Origin: an uncultured Collinsella sp.
GTDB lineage: Bacteria; Actinomycetota; Coriobacteriia; Coriobacteriales; Coriobacteriaceae
NCBI GenBank assembly: GCA_902470805.1
Contig: CABRHX010000008.1
Location: forward strand, 26,158-90,157
Direction of reading: 5' to 3'
DNA length: 64,000 bases
Position numbers and translations under genes: made by a program. Shown here piece by piece: positions 25,359 through 35,172 of the stretch. Below the pieces are notes generated by a model. That model was not told the DNA's origin and did not search any database. It was given only the letters and a program-made list of their open reading frames with translations. How positions within the stretch are numbered: position 1 is the first letter of the stretch; the number at the start of each line of letters is the position of its first letter.

Positions 25359-25566
25359 TCTGAGCCCCCTTAGTAGTTCGATTTTGCCACATTGGGTGCG
25401 GACCGCTCGCGGAGGCGTGTCCCATTTGCGCCCCACGTCGCGCAACTCGCGCCGAGCGGTATTGCGGTGGCGAAAGATGCCTCCTGCGCTATCGAGAGCG
25501 CGGCTATTCTCAGCTTGCCAGTTCGAAAATGGACCCGACCCAAGATCGAATCTTTATTTCAACTTT

Positions 25567-25610
25567 ACACCTAGGTTTACAGCTGTCTTGTCAGCTGTAA
25601 ACCTAGGTGT
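25567..25610. promoter_or_regulatory. Perfect 19-bp-arm palindrome upstream of nadA, candidate NiaR operator
   Basis: ACACCTAGGTTTACAGCTG (25567-25585) is mirrored exactly at 25592-25610 around TCTTGT. There is no T-run, so it is not a terminator. It lies 42 bases before the nadA start, and the last gene of the operon encodes the NAD-synthesis repressor NiaR. The natural reading is an autoregulated operator responding to nicotinate. Confidence 0.8.
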
Positions 25611-25651
25611 CATACTAAAGCCCCAAGATTCGCCAAAAGAGAGGGGCCTTG

Positions 25652-26677
25652 ATGGCACAGAGCGCGAACATGGATGCGTCGGAGCTTGCACGCGATATCG
25701 CGGCCGGCCTAGCATCGGCAACGACGGCAACGGAGCGCGCGGCACTGGTGCCCGCAGAGCTCGTCGAGGCCATTCAGCAACTAAAAACCCAACGTGACGC
25801 GGTGGTCCTGGCGCACTATTATGTGGCGCCTGAGGTCCAAGCCGTTGCCGATTACGTCGGCGACAGCTTCTACCTGGCAAAGCTCGCCAAGAGCCTGCCG
25901 CAGCAGACCATCGTGCTGTGCGGCGTGGAGTTTATGGGCGAGAGCGCTAAGCTGCTCAACCCCACTAAGACCGTGCTGCTGCCCGAGCCGGGCGCGGACT
26001 GTCCCATGGCTCACATGGTCAAGCGCGAGACGGTCGACGCCGCCCGCGCCGAGTATGGTGACGACCTGGCTGTCGTCTGCTACGTCAACTCCACGGTCGA
26101 GATCAAGAGCTGGAGCGACGTGTGCGTCACCAGCTCCAACGCCGTCAAGATCGTGTCTGAGCTGCCGCAGCAGCATATCCTGTTCATTCCCGACCAAAAC
26201 CTGGGCCGCTTCGTAGCCGAGCAGGTGCCGCAAAAGCACGTCATCCTCAACAACGGCTACTGCCCGCGCCATCACATCATCACCGTCGAGCAGATCGTCG
26301 ACGCGACGGAGGCCCACCCCGACGCGCTCGTGCTGGCGCATCCCGAGTGCAAGGCCGACGTCCTAGCCGAGGCCGACTACATCGGCTCCACCGCCGGCAT
26401 TATCAAGTATGCCGAGGAGTCCGACGCGAGCGAGTTCATTATCGTGACGGTCCGCGGCGTGCTCTACGAGCTCGAGCGCCGCTGCCAGGGCACCGGCAAG
26501 AAGTTCTACTTCCCCGCGGTGCAGCCCACCTGCGTCAACATGGACCTCATCACGCTCGAAAAGCTCGTGCGCTGCCTGGAGACGGGCGAGGGCGAGGTGC
26601 AGATTGGCGTGTCGGACGAGGCTGCCGACCAGGCCAAGCTCACGCTCGACCGTATGCTCGAGTACGCAGCACGCTAG
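25652..26677 (+). CDS. nadA: Quinolinate synthase
   Basis: The 341-residue 4Fe-4S enzyme condenses iminoaspartate with dihydroxyacetone phosphate to quinolinate. The three cluster cysteines are visible in IVLCGVEFM, HPECKAD and QPTCVNMD. Substrate motifs AHYY and GDSFYLAK are present. The ATG at 25652 is preferred; a TTG three bases earlier is in frame. Length fits the NadA family. It is the first gene of nadA-nadB-nadC-niaR. Confidence 0.96.
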   Translation: MAQSANMDASELARDIAAGLASATTATERAALVPAELVEAIQQLKTQRDAVVLAHYYVAPEVQAVADYVGDSFYLAKLAKSLPQQTIVLCGVEFMGESAKLLNPTKTVLLPEPGADCPMAHMVKRETVDAARAEYGDDLAVVCYVNSTVEIKSWSDVCVTSSNAVKIVSELPQQHILFIPDQNLGRFVAEQVPQKHVILNNGYCPRHHIITVEQIVDATEAHPDALVLAHPECKADVLAEADYIGSTAGIIKYAEESDASEFIIVTVRGVLYELERRCQGTGKKFYFPAVQPTCVNMDLITLEKLVRCLETGEGEVQIGVSDEAADQAKLTLDRMLEYAAR

Positions 26678-26680
26678 AAC

Positions 26681-26715
26681 AATGTGGCATGAGGGACGGC
26701 CCCTTATGCCACATT
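26681..26715. repeat. Intergenic hairpin between nadA and nadB
   Basis: AATGTGGCATGAGGG pairs with CCCTTATGCCACATT with one wobble pair, around a short loop. It lies 4 bases after the nadA stop. It may tune mRNA stability or expression ratio within the operon. The nadB Shine-Dalgarno follows it. Confidence 0.7.
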
Positions 26716-26733
26716 ACAAGGGAGAGGATTCCT

Positions 26734-28110
26734 GTGGAAACCAAACAATACCCCGACATGGAGTGCGACGTCGTCATTGCCGGCTGCGGCGTGGCGGGCC
26801 TGTATGCGGCCCTCAATCTGCCGACGAGCACGCGCGTGATTATGCTCTCCAAGGGCGCGGTCGACGAGTGCGATTCGATGCTCGCGCAGGGCGGCATTTG
26901 CGTGCTGCCCGAAGGCTCGGACTACGATGCCTTCTTTGAGGACACCATGCACGCCGGCCACTACGAGAACCGCCGCGAGAGCGTCGACATCATGATCCGC
27001 TCGAGCCGCTCGGTCATCAACGACCTGCTAGCGATGGGCGTGGATTTTGAGCGCAAGGCCGACGGCAGCCTCGACTTTACCCGCGAGGGCGCACACAGCC
27101 GTCCGCGCATTGCCTTCCATGCCGACATTACGGGCAAGGAGATCACGACTAAGCTGCTCCAGGCCGTTCGCAAGCTGGATAACGTGCAGATTTTGGAGCA
27201 CGTGGCCATGACCGACATCCTGACGGGCGAGCGTGACGGCGCCACGGTGTGCACCGGCGTCGTCGCCGTTCCCGTGGACGAGGACAACTCGGTTCGTCCC
27301 GCCGACGAGCTGGCAAACGCCGCCGAGGGCGTGCATGTCGGCGAGCCGTTTAAGATCCATGCCCGCCACACGCTGTGGGCGACGGGCGGTATCGGCGGCG
27401 TATACGACCATTCGACCAACTACCCGCAGCTCACGGGCGATGCCTGCTACATCGCTCAGGAGCATGGCATTAAGATGGAGCACCTGGACTACGTGCAGAT
27501 CCATCCCACGGGTCTGTTCTCGCCGCAGCCGGGTCGCACGTTCCTGATCAGCGAGAGCTGCCGCGGCGAGGGCGCGATTTTGCTCAACGCCGCCGGCGAG
27601 CGCTTTACCGACGAGCTTCAGCCGCGCGATGTGGTCGCCGCCGCTATTCGCGAGCAGATGAAGCAGGACGGCACCGAGCACGAGTGGCTGAGCTTTGCCC
27701 CCGTCGAGCGCGACGTGGTTACCGGGCACTTTGCCAATATCCGCGCGCGCTGCCTGGAGGACGGCCGCGACATCTTGGACGAGCCCATCCCCGTTACGCC
27801 CACGCAGCACTACTTTATGGGCGGCGTGTGGGTCGACAAGGACGGCCGCACCTCGATGCCCGAGCTCTACGCCGCCGGCGAGACGGCCTGCAACGGCGTT
27901 CACGGCAAGAATCGCCTGGCTTCCAACAGCCTGCTCGAGGCGCTGGTCTGGGGTCGTCGCGCCGCGTGGTATATGCGTACCGGCGAGTCGCTGGCCGTGG
28001 AGCAGGCGGGCGAGCCCGCGCTCGATGGCCGTCATCGCGCCCTGAGCGCCGACACCCTGGCAATCGATGATCTGGCCCGTGCCGCCGGCACGCAGGCCGT
28101 GGAGGAGTAG
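26734..28110 (+). CDS. nadB: L-aspartate oxidase, short form
   Basis: The 458-residue flavoprotein oxidises aspartate to iminoaspartate for NadA. The FAD-binding GCGVAGLYAALN is at the N-terminus. The substrate and FAD motifs ALWATGGIGGVY-like (TLWATGGIGGVY), IHPTGLF, SESCRGEGA and HYFMGGVWVD are present, and NRLASNSLLEALVWGRRAA lies near the end. The protein stops soon after this. It therefore lacks most of the C-terminal helical domain of the roughly 530-residue classical enzyme. GTG at 26734 after GGAGAGGA is the likely start; ATG 26758 is an alternative. Confidence 0.93.
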   Translation: METKQYPDMECDVVIAGCGVAGLYAALNLPTSTRVIMLSKGAVDECDSMLAQGGICVLPEGSDYDAFFEDTMHAGHYENRRESVDIMIRSSRSVINDLLAMGVDFERKADGSLDFTREGAHSRPRIAFHADITGKEITTKLLQAVRKLDNVQILEHVAMTDILTGERDGATVCTGVVAVPVDEDNSVRPADELANAAEGVHVGEPFKIHARHTLWATGGIGGVYDHSTNYPQLTGDACYIAQEHGIKMEHLDYVQIHPTGLFSPQPGRTFLISESCRGEGAILLNAAGERFTDELQPRDVVAAAIREQMKQDGTEHEWLSFAPVERDVVTGHFANIRARCLEDGRDILDEPIPVTPTQHYFMGGVWVDKDGRTSMPELYAAGETACNGVHGKNRLASNSLLEALVWGRRAAWYMRTGESLAVEQAGEPALDGRHRALSADTLAIDDLARAAGTQAVEE

Positions 28111-28113
28111 ACC

Positions 28114-28974
28114 ATGAATCCCATTACCATGAAGCTCGTCGTCGATGATCTGATTCTGCAGGCTCTGCGCGAGGACATTACGTTTGAGGACGTGAGCACG
28201 GCGAGCGTGTGCCCCACGGCGCGTCCCGCCACGGTGGAGCTTATCGCCAAGGCCGATGGCATCATCGCGGGCCTGGATGTGTTCGCCCGCACCTTTGAGC
28301 TGCTGGATTCGCAGAGCTCGGTGCTGCTCGACGTTGCCGATGGCGACGAGGTGCACGCCGGCGACCATGTGGGTCAGGTGCGCGGCGATGCGCGCGTGTT
28401 GCTTTCGGGCGAGCGCGTGGCGCTCAACTACCTGCAGCGCATGAGCGGCATCGCTACCTACACGCACAGCATGGCCGCGGCGCTCGAGGGAACCAAGACC
28501 GTGCTCGTCGACACGCGCAAGACCACGCCGGGCATGCGCGTCTTCGAGAAGGCCGCGGTCGAGATCGGCGGCGGCAGCAACCACCGTTACAACCTGTCGA
28601 CGGCCGTCATGCTCAAGGACAACCACATCGATGCCGCCGGTGGCGTGGCACGCGCGATCGAGATGGCGCACGCCCATGCATCGTTTACCGCGACGGTCGA
28701 GATCGAGTGCGAGAACCTGGACATGGTACGCGAGGCCGTGGAGGCCGGCGCCGATATCATCATGTTCGACAACATGACCCATGACGACATGGCCGCCGCC
28801 ATAGAGCTTATCGCCGGTCGCGCCAAGACCGAGTGCTCGGGCAACGTGGACGCCGACAATATTCGCTCCCTGGCTGATCTGGGCGTCGACTACATTAGCT
28901 CGGGGGCGTTGACGCACTCTGCGCCGATTCTCGACCTCTCGCTTAAGCACCTGCGTCTGCTGGACGGTAAATAA
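28114..28974 (+). CDS. nadC: Nicotinate-nucleotide pyrophosphorylase
   Basis: The 286-residue enzyme converts quinolinate and PRPP to nicotinate mononucleotide. Hallmarks are the LLSGERVALNYLQRMSGIAT motif, DTRKTTPGMR and HRYNLSTAVMLKDNH, with ISSGALTHSAPILDLSLK at the end. Three bases separate it from nadB, and its stop shares one base with the next start. It completes de novo NAD synthesis from aspartate. Confidence 0.97.
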   Translation: MNPITMKLVVDDLILQALREDITFEDVSTASVCPTARPATVELIAKADGIIAGLDVFARTFELLDSQSSVLLDVADGDEVHAGDHVGQVRGDARVLLSGERVALNYLQRMSGIATYTHSMAAALEGTKTVLVDTRKTTPGMRVFEKAAVEIGGGSNHRYNLSTAVMLKDNHIDAAGGVARAIEMAHAHASFTATVEIECENLDMVREAVEAGADIIMFDNMTHDDMAAAIELIAGRAKTECSGNVDADNIRSLADLGVDYISSGALTHSAPILDLSLKHLRLLDGK

Positions 28975-29519
28975 TGGACGCCCGCGAGCGTCGCCGTGCC
29001 ATCATGGGCGTGCTCGAGCGAGCCAAGGGCCCCGTCTCCGGCAGCGCACTTGCCCGCGAGGTGGGTGTGAGCCGCCAGGTCGTGGTGCAGGACATCGCCC
29101 TGCTGCGTGCCGATGGGCACGATATCGTGGCGACCAACCGTGGTTATGTGCTGCAGGAGGCCCCCAGCAGCCCCGCCGTGCCCACGCGTCTTGTTAAGGT
29201 GCGCCACAGTGTGGAGCAGGCGGGCGACGAACTTACGAGTATCGTCGACGCGGGTGGCGCCGTGCTTAACGTGATCGTCAACCATCGTGTGTACGGCAAG
29301 ATCACGGCCGACCTGGACATCCGCAATCGTCGTGATGTTGAGCGCTACCTGCACGATATCGAGAGCGGAAATAGCTTTCCGCTACTAACGGTGACGAGTG
29401 GCTATCACTTCCATCGCATTGCGGCAGAAGACGAGCAAACCCTCGACGAGATCGAGGCCATGCTCAAGGAGAAAGGCTACTTGGCAGACCTCATGCCCTA
29501 CGAGGACAACCTATCGTAG
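28974..29519 (+). CDS. niaR: NiaR-type repressor of NAD synthesis
   Basis: The 181-residue protein has an N-terminal HTH (RAIMGVLERAKGPVSGSALAREVGVSRQVVVQDIALLRADG) and a C-terminal 3H domain (VRHSVEQAGDELTSIVDAGG, VNHRVYGKITADLDIRNRRDVERYL, SGYHFHRI). The 3H domain is named for three histidines, here H74, H107 and HFH. Family members bind nicotinic acid and repress NAD genes. The one-base overlap with nadC and the upstream palindrome support autoregulation of the operon. Confidence 0.93.
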   Translation: MDARERRRAIMGVLERAKGPVSGSALAREVGVSRQVVVQDIALLRADGHDIVATNRGYVLQEAPSSPAVPTRLVKVRHSVEQAGDELTSIVDAGGAVLNVIVNHRVYGKITADLDIRNRRDVERYLHDIESGNSFPLLTVTSGYHFHRIAAEDEQTLDEIEAMLKEKGYLADLMPYEDNLS

Positions 29520-29587
29520 CCGATGCTGCAAACGCCCCTAAGCGGCAATCTGCAGCGGTGCCAAATTAGTCATCCGCACAAATAAAA

Positions 29588-29622
29588 GAGGCCTCCGCGG
29601 CGATGCGGAAGCCTCCTTTTTT
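29588..29622. terminator. Bidirectional terminator between niaR and ferredoxin
   Basis: GAGGCCTCCGC pairs with GCGGAAGCCTCC around GGCGAT. TTTTTTG follows on the plus strand, and an AAAA run precedes it, which gives TTTTATTTG on the minus strand. It serves the convergent nad operon and ferredoxin gene. Confidence 0.85.
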
Positions 29623-29661
29623 GTGCACGGTGTACTTTTGAGTGTGCAAGTGGGGGAGTTG

Positions 29662-29847
29662 TTACTCCTCGACGATCTCGGTGATCGCGCCAGCGGGGCA
29701 AGCGTCCTGGCAAGCGCCACAGGCGACGCAGGAATCCTCGTCAGCGACGGTAGCGACGTCCTGGAGCTCCAGAACGCCAGCGGGGCAGGAGTCGACGCAA
29801 ACGCCACAAGCGATGCACTCGTCGGCATCAATTACGGGATGAGCCAT
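29662..29847 (-). CDS. 2x[4Fe-4S] ferredoxin
   Basis: The 61-residue clostridial-type ferredoxin has two CxxCxxCxxxCP motifs (C11, C14, C17, C21 and a second set in CVACGACQDACP). It carries low-potential electrons for anaerobic enzymes. The start at 29847 (MAHPVIDADE) follows AGAGGAAAC; the upstream ATG at 29913 is unlikely. It is monocistronic. Confidence 0.95.
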   Translation of the reverse strand: MAHPVIDADECIACGVCVDSCPAGVLELQDVATVADEDSCVACGACQDACPAGAITEIVEE

Positions 29848-30057
29848 GGTAGTTTCCTCTCTGTTGACCGACGCTACAGGCGATGTGCGTCGGTTTGATT
29901 CGGGCAAAAACATACCACGGGAGCGACCGTTTGCAATACCCTCTGACCGGCATCTTCATACCGTTCGCCGAGTATGCCGCGGCTTACTAAAAAACATGCA
30001 GGAGAGGCCGTTGAGCTGCGCAAATGTTAGCTATAGGTGACTTGAAGTATAGGGCGA

Positions 30058-30183
30058 TTGAGCGTGCTTGCGGAAAGGGCATCCCGTTATTTGGCCGAAA
30101 ACCGGGTCGCAGTTTCCGGCTGGGCCCGCTAGAGGAAACTGCGACCCGGAATCCACGCTCAAACCGGGATGAACTTTCCGCAA
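30058..30183. other. Large intergenic fold with two mutually exclusive pairings
   Basis: A 16-bp perfect inner hairpin (CCGGGTCGCAGTTTCC, 30102-30117, with 30134-30149) is flanked by TTGCGGAAAG (30068) with CTTTCCGCAA (30174) and CATCCCG (30080) with CGGGATG (30165). A third pairing, TTGAGCGTG (30058-30066) with CACGCTCAA (30154-30162), crosses the other two. It is therefore either a pseudoknot or an alternative fold. It lies between ferredoxin (-) and dnaK (+). No gene is seen in the 29848-30443 gap. Confidence 0.75.
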
Positions 30184-30307
30184 GACGGCCCCCAGGCACC
30201 CCCGGACGCAAACCTCAGTCAACTCTACATAGATCTCAATAGATCTACCGAGAACTCAAACAGTGCATCTACCTGCGCATTTGAGAACCTAAACTCTCAG
30301 AGATAAG

Positions 30308-30340
30308 AAATCTTATATGAATTGACTTAGATTTTGTATA
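30308..30340 (+). promoter_or_regulatory. Heat-shock control box upstream of dnaK (shared with clpB)
   Basis: The block CTTATAT, 5 bases, GACTTAGATTT, then TGTATA is repeated almost exactly upstream of clpB (40614-40647). Apart from this block the two leaders differ. The same operon encodes HspR, so this is a candidate HspR site. It does not match the classical HAIR (CTTGAGT-N7-ACTCAAG) or CIRCE consensus. Confidence 0.65.
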
Positions 30341-30443
30341 TTCCGGCCCATAAGGGGATACACTACATCCTGAAAGACAAGCCGAAGCGCCGCGCGGCAG
30401 ACCGCCGAGTCGGCGCGAACGCACAAGAGAGAGGGAATTTCTA

Positions 30444-32336
<1,893 letters not shown>

Positions 32337-32338
32337 TC

Positions 32339-33181
32339 ATGTCCGCCCGTAAAGCTCGCACGGAGGCGGCTGCCGCTGGCGCCGCCCCCGTTGACTCTGA
32401 GGAGAAGGACGTGAAGATTCCCGTAGAGGCCGTCGACGATAGCGAGGCCAACGAGGCCGAGGCCGCCGCGGCTGCCGAGAACCAGGTAGAGGATTCCAAC
32501 AAGGAGGCGACGATGACCGAGGACGAGATGGTGGAAGCTGCTATCCGCGCCGGTGAGGAAGCCGCCGACAACGACTTTAAGCTCAAGTTCGAGCAGGCCC
32601 AAAAGGAGCTCGCCGACGTGCGCAATGAGCTCGATGCTGCGGCAGAGGCTCAGAAGGCCGCCGAGGACAAGGCAAAGGACGCCACTGAGCGTACCGCCCG
32701 TCTTCAGGCCGACTGGGAGAACTTCCGTCGCCGCACCGCTAATGAGCGTATCGCCGAGCGCGAGCGCGCGACCGAGAAGCTCGTCACTGCGCTGCTGCCG
32801 GTGGTCGACGATATCGAGCGTGCGATCGACCATGCCCGCAGCCAGGAGCTTGCCGACGACTTTAAGCAGTTCGTCGACGGCGTCGACGCGGTGCATGCCA
32901 AGCTGCTCGATGTGTTTGCGCACGAGGGCGTTGAGCCCATCGACCCCAAGGGCGAGGCGTTCAATCCGCTCGAGCACCAGGCCGTGGGTCGCGTCGAGGA
33001 CGCGTCGCAGTACGACGAGACTGTCAACGACGTGTACCAGAAGGGCTACCGCATGGCGGACCGCATCCTGCGTTCCGCGATGGTGACGGTGACCTACGGT
33101 GGCGAGAAGCGCCCCGCACCGGAGCCCGAAGCGGCGCCCGAGGATGCTGCGGCCGATACGGCCGAGAGCACCGAGGAGTAA
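32339..33181 (+). CDS. grpE: Nucleotide exchange factor GrpE with long acidic extension
   Basis: The 280-residue protein has the GrpE coiled coil and beta domain at about residues 75-250 (LQADWENFRRRTANERI, LLPVVDDIERAIDHAR, VEDASQYDETVNDVYQKGYRMADRILRSAMVTV). The first 70 residues are rich in Ala and Glu with no family match, and the tail is acidic too, which makes it longer than the usual 180-200. It releases ADP from DnaK. It starts 2 bases after dnaK. A methionine further in (MTEDEMVEAA) is a possible internal start. Confidence 0.95.
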   Translation: MSARKARTEAAAAGAAPVDSEEKDVKIPVEAVDDSEANEAEAAAAAENQVEDSNKEATMTEDEMVEAAIRAGEEAADNDFKLKFEQAQKELADVRNELDAAAEAQKAAEDKAKDATERTARLQADWENFRRRTANERIAERERATEKLVTALLPVVDDIERAIDHARSQELADDFKQFVDGVDAVHAKLLDVFAHEGVEPIDPKGEAFNPLEHQAVGRVEDASQYDETVNDVYQKGYRMADRILRSAMVTVTYGGEKRPAPEPEAAPEDAAADTAESTEE

Positions 33182-33186
33182 TTGAG

Positions 33187-33219
33187 AAGGGCCCCGGGGC
33201 AACACCCGGGGCCCTTTCT
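33187..33219 (+). terminator. Terminator between grpE and dnaJ
   Basis: AAGGGCCCCGGG pairs with CCCGGGGCCCTT around GCAACA, followed by TCT. The stem is very strong and the T-run short. It probably lowers read-through into dnaJ and so sets the DnaK to DnaJ ratio. Confidence 0.7.
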
Positions 33220-33288
33220 GGCCTAGTGCCATATGAAAGTATGAGCCGCCGCCCGCTGGGCGACGGATGAAACAGGAGAGGAGCTACG

Positions 33289-34254
33289 ATGGCTGCAGGC
33301 AAAACCTTCTATGACATCCTGGGCGTATCCAAGAGCGCCTCCGACAAAGAGATCAAGAGCGCGTTTCGCAAGCTCGCGCAAAAATATCACCCCGATGCCG
33401 GCGGCGACGAGGCCAAGTTCAAGGAGATCAGCGAGGCCTACGAGACGCTTTCGGACGAGAAGAAGCGCAAAGAGTACGACCAGATGCTCATGTTTGGCGG
33501 TATGCCGGGCGCAGGCGGCGCGTATGGCGGCGGCTACGGTGCCGGCGCGGGTGCCAGCGGCTGGGGCGACATCTTCGACAGCATCTTTAGCGGCAACGGT
33601 GCCTGGGGCAGCGACTGGGGCTCGGGCTTTGCCGGGGCTGCGGGCGCTGCCGGTGCCGGCGCGGGTCGCAGCCGCGCTCGCAAGGGCGGCGACCTGTCGT
33701 TGACTGTCGACGTAACGGCCGAGGATGCGTTCCGCGGCGTGACGCACAAGGTCACCTACCGCATTCCCTCGACAGGCGAGCAGCAGACCATCACGGTCTC
33801 GGTGCCTGCGGGTGCGGTCGACGGCGGCAAGCTGCGCTACAAGCGTCGCGGCGAGTATGGCGTTGCGGGTGGCGAGCGCGGCGACCTGGTCGTGACCACG
33901 CATGTGGAGGAGCACCCGCTGTTTAAGCGCAAAGGCGCCGACGTGACCATGGAGGTACCGGTCTCGGTCTACGAGGCGGCGCTCGGCTGCACGGTGGACG
34001 TGCCGACGCCCGGCGGTGCGACGGTTCGTCTGAAGGTGCCCGCGGGTACCCAGACGGGCAAGAAGTTCCGCTTTAAGGAGATGGGCGCGCCCGACGTTAA
34101 GCACCGTGGCCGTACGGGCGCGCTGCTCGTCGAGATCAAGGTGCAGGTTCCCACGAACCTGTCCGACGATGAGCGCGATGCCATGACCAGGCTGCGCGAG
34201 GCCGACACGCGCGATTATCGCGAGAAGGTCAACCGTTACAAGGCGACGTACTAG
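33289..34254 (+). CDS. DnaJ-family co-chaperone lacking the zinc-finger domain
   Basis: The 321-residue protein has a J domain (residues 4-70) with the HPD motif in KYHPDAGG. A Gly/Ala-rich region follows (residues 75-130), then directly the two C-terminal beta domains (DLSLTVDVTAEDAFRG, GGKLRYKRRGEYGV, KKFRFKEMGAPDVK). The CxxCxGxG repeats of type I DnaJ are absent, so it is a type II (CbpA-like) protein. It stimulates the ATPase of DnaK. It lies 107 bases after grpE, behind a terminator-like hairpin. Confidence 0.93.
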   Translation: MAAGKTFYDILGVSKSASDKEIKSAFRKLAQKYHPDAGGDEAKFKEISEAYETLSDEKKRKEYDQMLMFGGMPGAGGAYGGGYGAGAGASGWGDIFDSIFSGNGAWGSDWGSGFAGAAGAAGAGAGRSRARKGGDLSLTVDVTAEDAFRGVTHKVTYRIPSTGEQQTITVSVPAGAVDGGKLRYKRRGEYGVAGGERGDLVVTTHVEEHPLFKRKGADVTMEVPVSVYEAALGCTVDVPTPGGATVRLKVPAGTQTGKKFRFKEMGAPDVKHRGRTGALLVEIKVQVPTNLSDDERDAMTRLREADTRDYREKVNRYKATY

Positions 34255-34326
34255 GGCGGTCGTGGCGCACGCCCGCGCCCGCGGGCTTATGATGGACGAT
34301 AACGAGACGGAAAGGGGTCAGGTAGC

Positions 34327-34743
34327 ATGGCCGAGGACAATAGGAATAAACCGCTGTACATGATCAGCGTGGCGGCCGAGTTGACCGGCATGCATCCGCA
34401 GACTCTGCGCGTCTACGAGTCCAAGGGCCTGGTGAACCCCCAGCGCTCGGGCGGCAACACACGTCTTTACTCGCGTGCCGATATCGAGCGCCTGGAGCTC
34501 ATCAACCAGCTGACCGACGAGGGCATTAACCTTGCCGGCGTGGTGCGCATCCTCGATATGAAGGAGCGTGCCGAGGAGCGCGAGCGCGAGAACGAGAAGC
34601 TCCGCGCCCGCGTGCGCCAGCTCGAGGATGAGCTGCACGAGTACAAGATGCAGAAGAAGATCACCGCCCTGGCCCCGCGCGACGGCTCAGTCAACCCCGA
34701 GCAGGTCATGCGCAAGCTGCTGGGGGCAGGCGGGGATTTGTAG
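34327..34743 (+). CDS. hspR: MerR-family heat-shock repressor HspR
   Basis: The 138-residue protein has a MerR-type winged HTH (MISVAAELTGMHPQTLRVYESKGLVNPQRSGGNTRLYSRADIERL, residues 11-55). A coiled-coil dimerisation helix follows (RENEKLRARVRQLEDELHEYK). HspR represses the dnaK operon and clpB in actinobacteria, with DnaK as co-repressor. Its place at the end of the dnaK cluster and the shared box upstream of dnaK and clpB agree with this. A structured element begins at its stop codon. Confidence 0.93.
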   Translation: MAEDNRNKPLYMISVAAELTGMHPQTLRVYESKGLVNPQRSGGNTRLYSRADIERLELINQLTDEGINLAGVVRILDMKERAEERERENEKLRARVRQLEDELHEYKMQKKITALAPRDGSVNPEQVMRKLLGAGGDL

Positions 34744-35001
34744 TTACGCGGTTTTACCAAACCGCGTAACGGGCCGACGCTGCGCGACGTCCAGAGCGAC
34801 AATTTGTCATTCAAAAGGCAAGGCATGACCAGAAGGTCTATGCCTTGCCTTTTTCATGCCAACTTGTTCGCTCTGGACGTCGCTCGCTGTCCGTCCTCTA
34901 CCTGCGGCGTTGCCTTGCTCGCTCTGGTGGGCTTTCGCTGTCCGCGCCAAAACATCGGCGTTGTTATGGGTAGTCATTGGGGACGTTCTTAAATGACTAG
35001 T
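34743..35001 (+). repeat. Composite structured RNA-like element, copy 3
   Basis: P1 (34743-34770) pairs GTTACGCGG with CCGCGTAAC around TTT-TACC-AAA; its first base is the last base of the hspR stop. The closing helix pairs CGACGC (34775-34780) with GCGTTG (34907-34912). The long helix pairs GACGTCCAGAGCGACAA (34786-34802) with 34864-34881. The inner helix pairs AAAAGGCAAGGCAT with 34840-34853 around GACC-AGAA-GGTC and is followed by a T-run. The TAGTCATTGGGGACGTTCTT palindrome ends the element. No other gene is seen up to 35172. Confidence 0.8.
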
Positions 35002-35172
35002 CGAAAGGGACACCCTTGCGCCAAAACTTCCGACCCACACTGGGCTCGTCCTTTACTTTACCGAGATAAAGTGAACGTGTAGATTCGTAACCCACTCGCA
35101 ACCGTTCTATGGCACGATATTGAACGAATGTATGCTATGCGCCCGAGCCTTTCGGGCAGAGTGGGAGACAGT

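Noticed and set aside
27028..28950. Very long antisense open frame (640 codons) over nadB and nadC
   Set aside because: It is a shadow of high-GC coding sequence on the other strand; nadB and nadC are certain from their motifs.
30240..30443. CIRCE or classical HAIR element before dnaK
   Set aside because: Neither consensus is present; a different shared box with clpB is seen instead.
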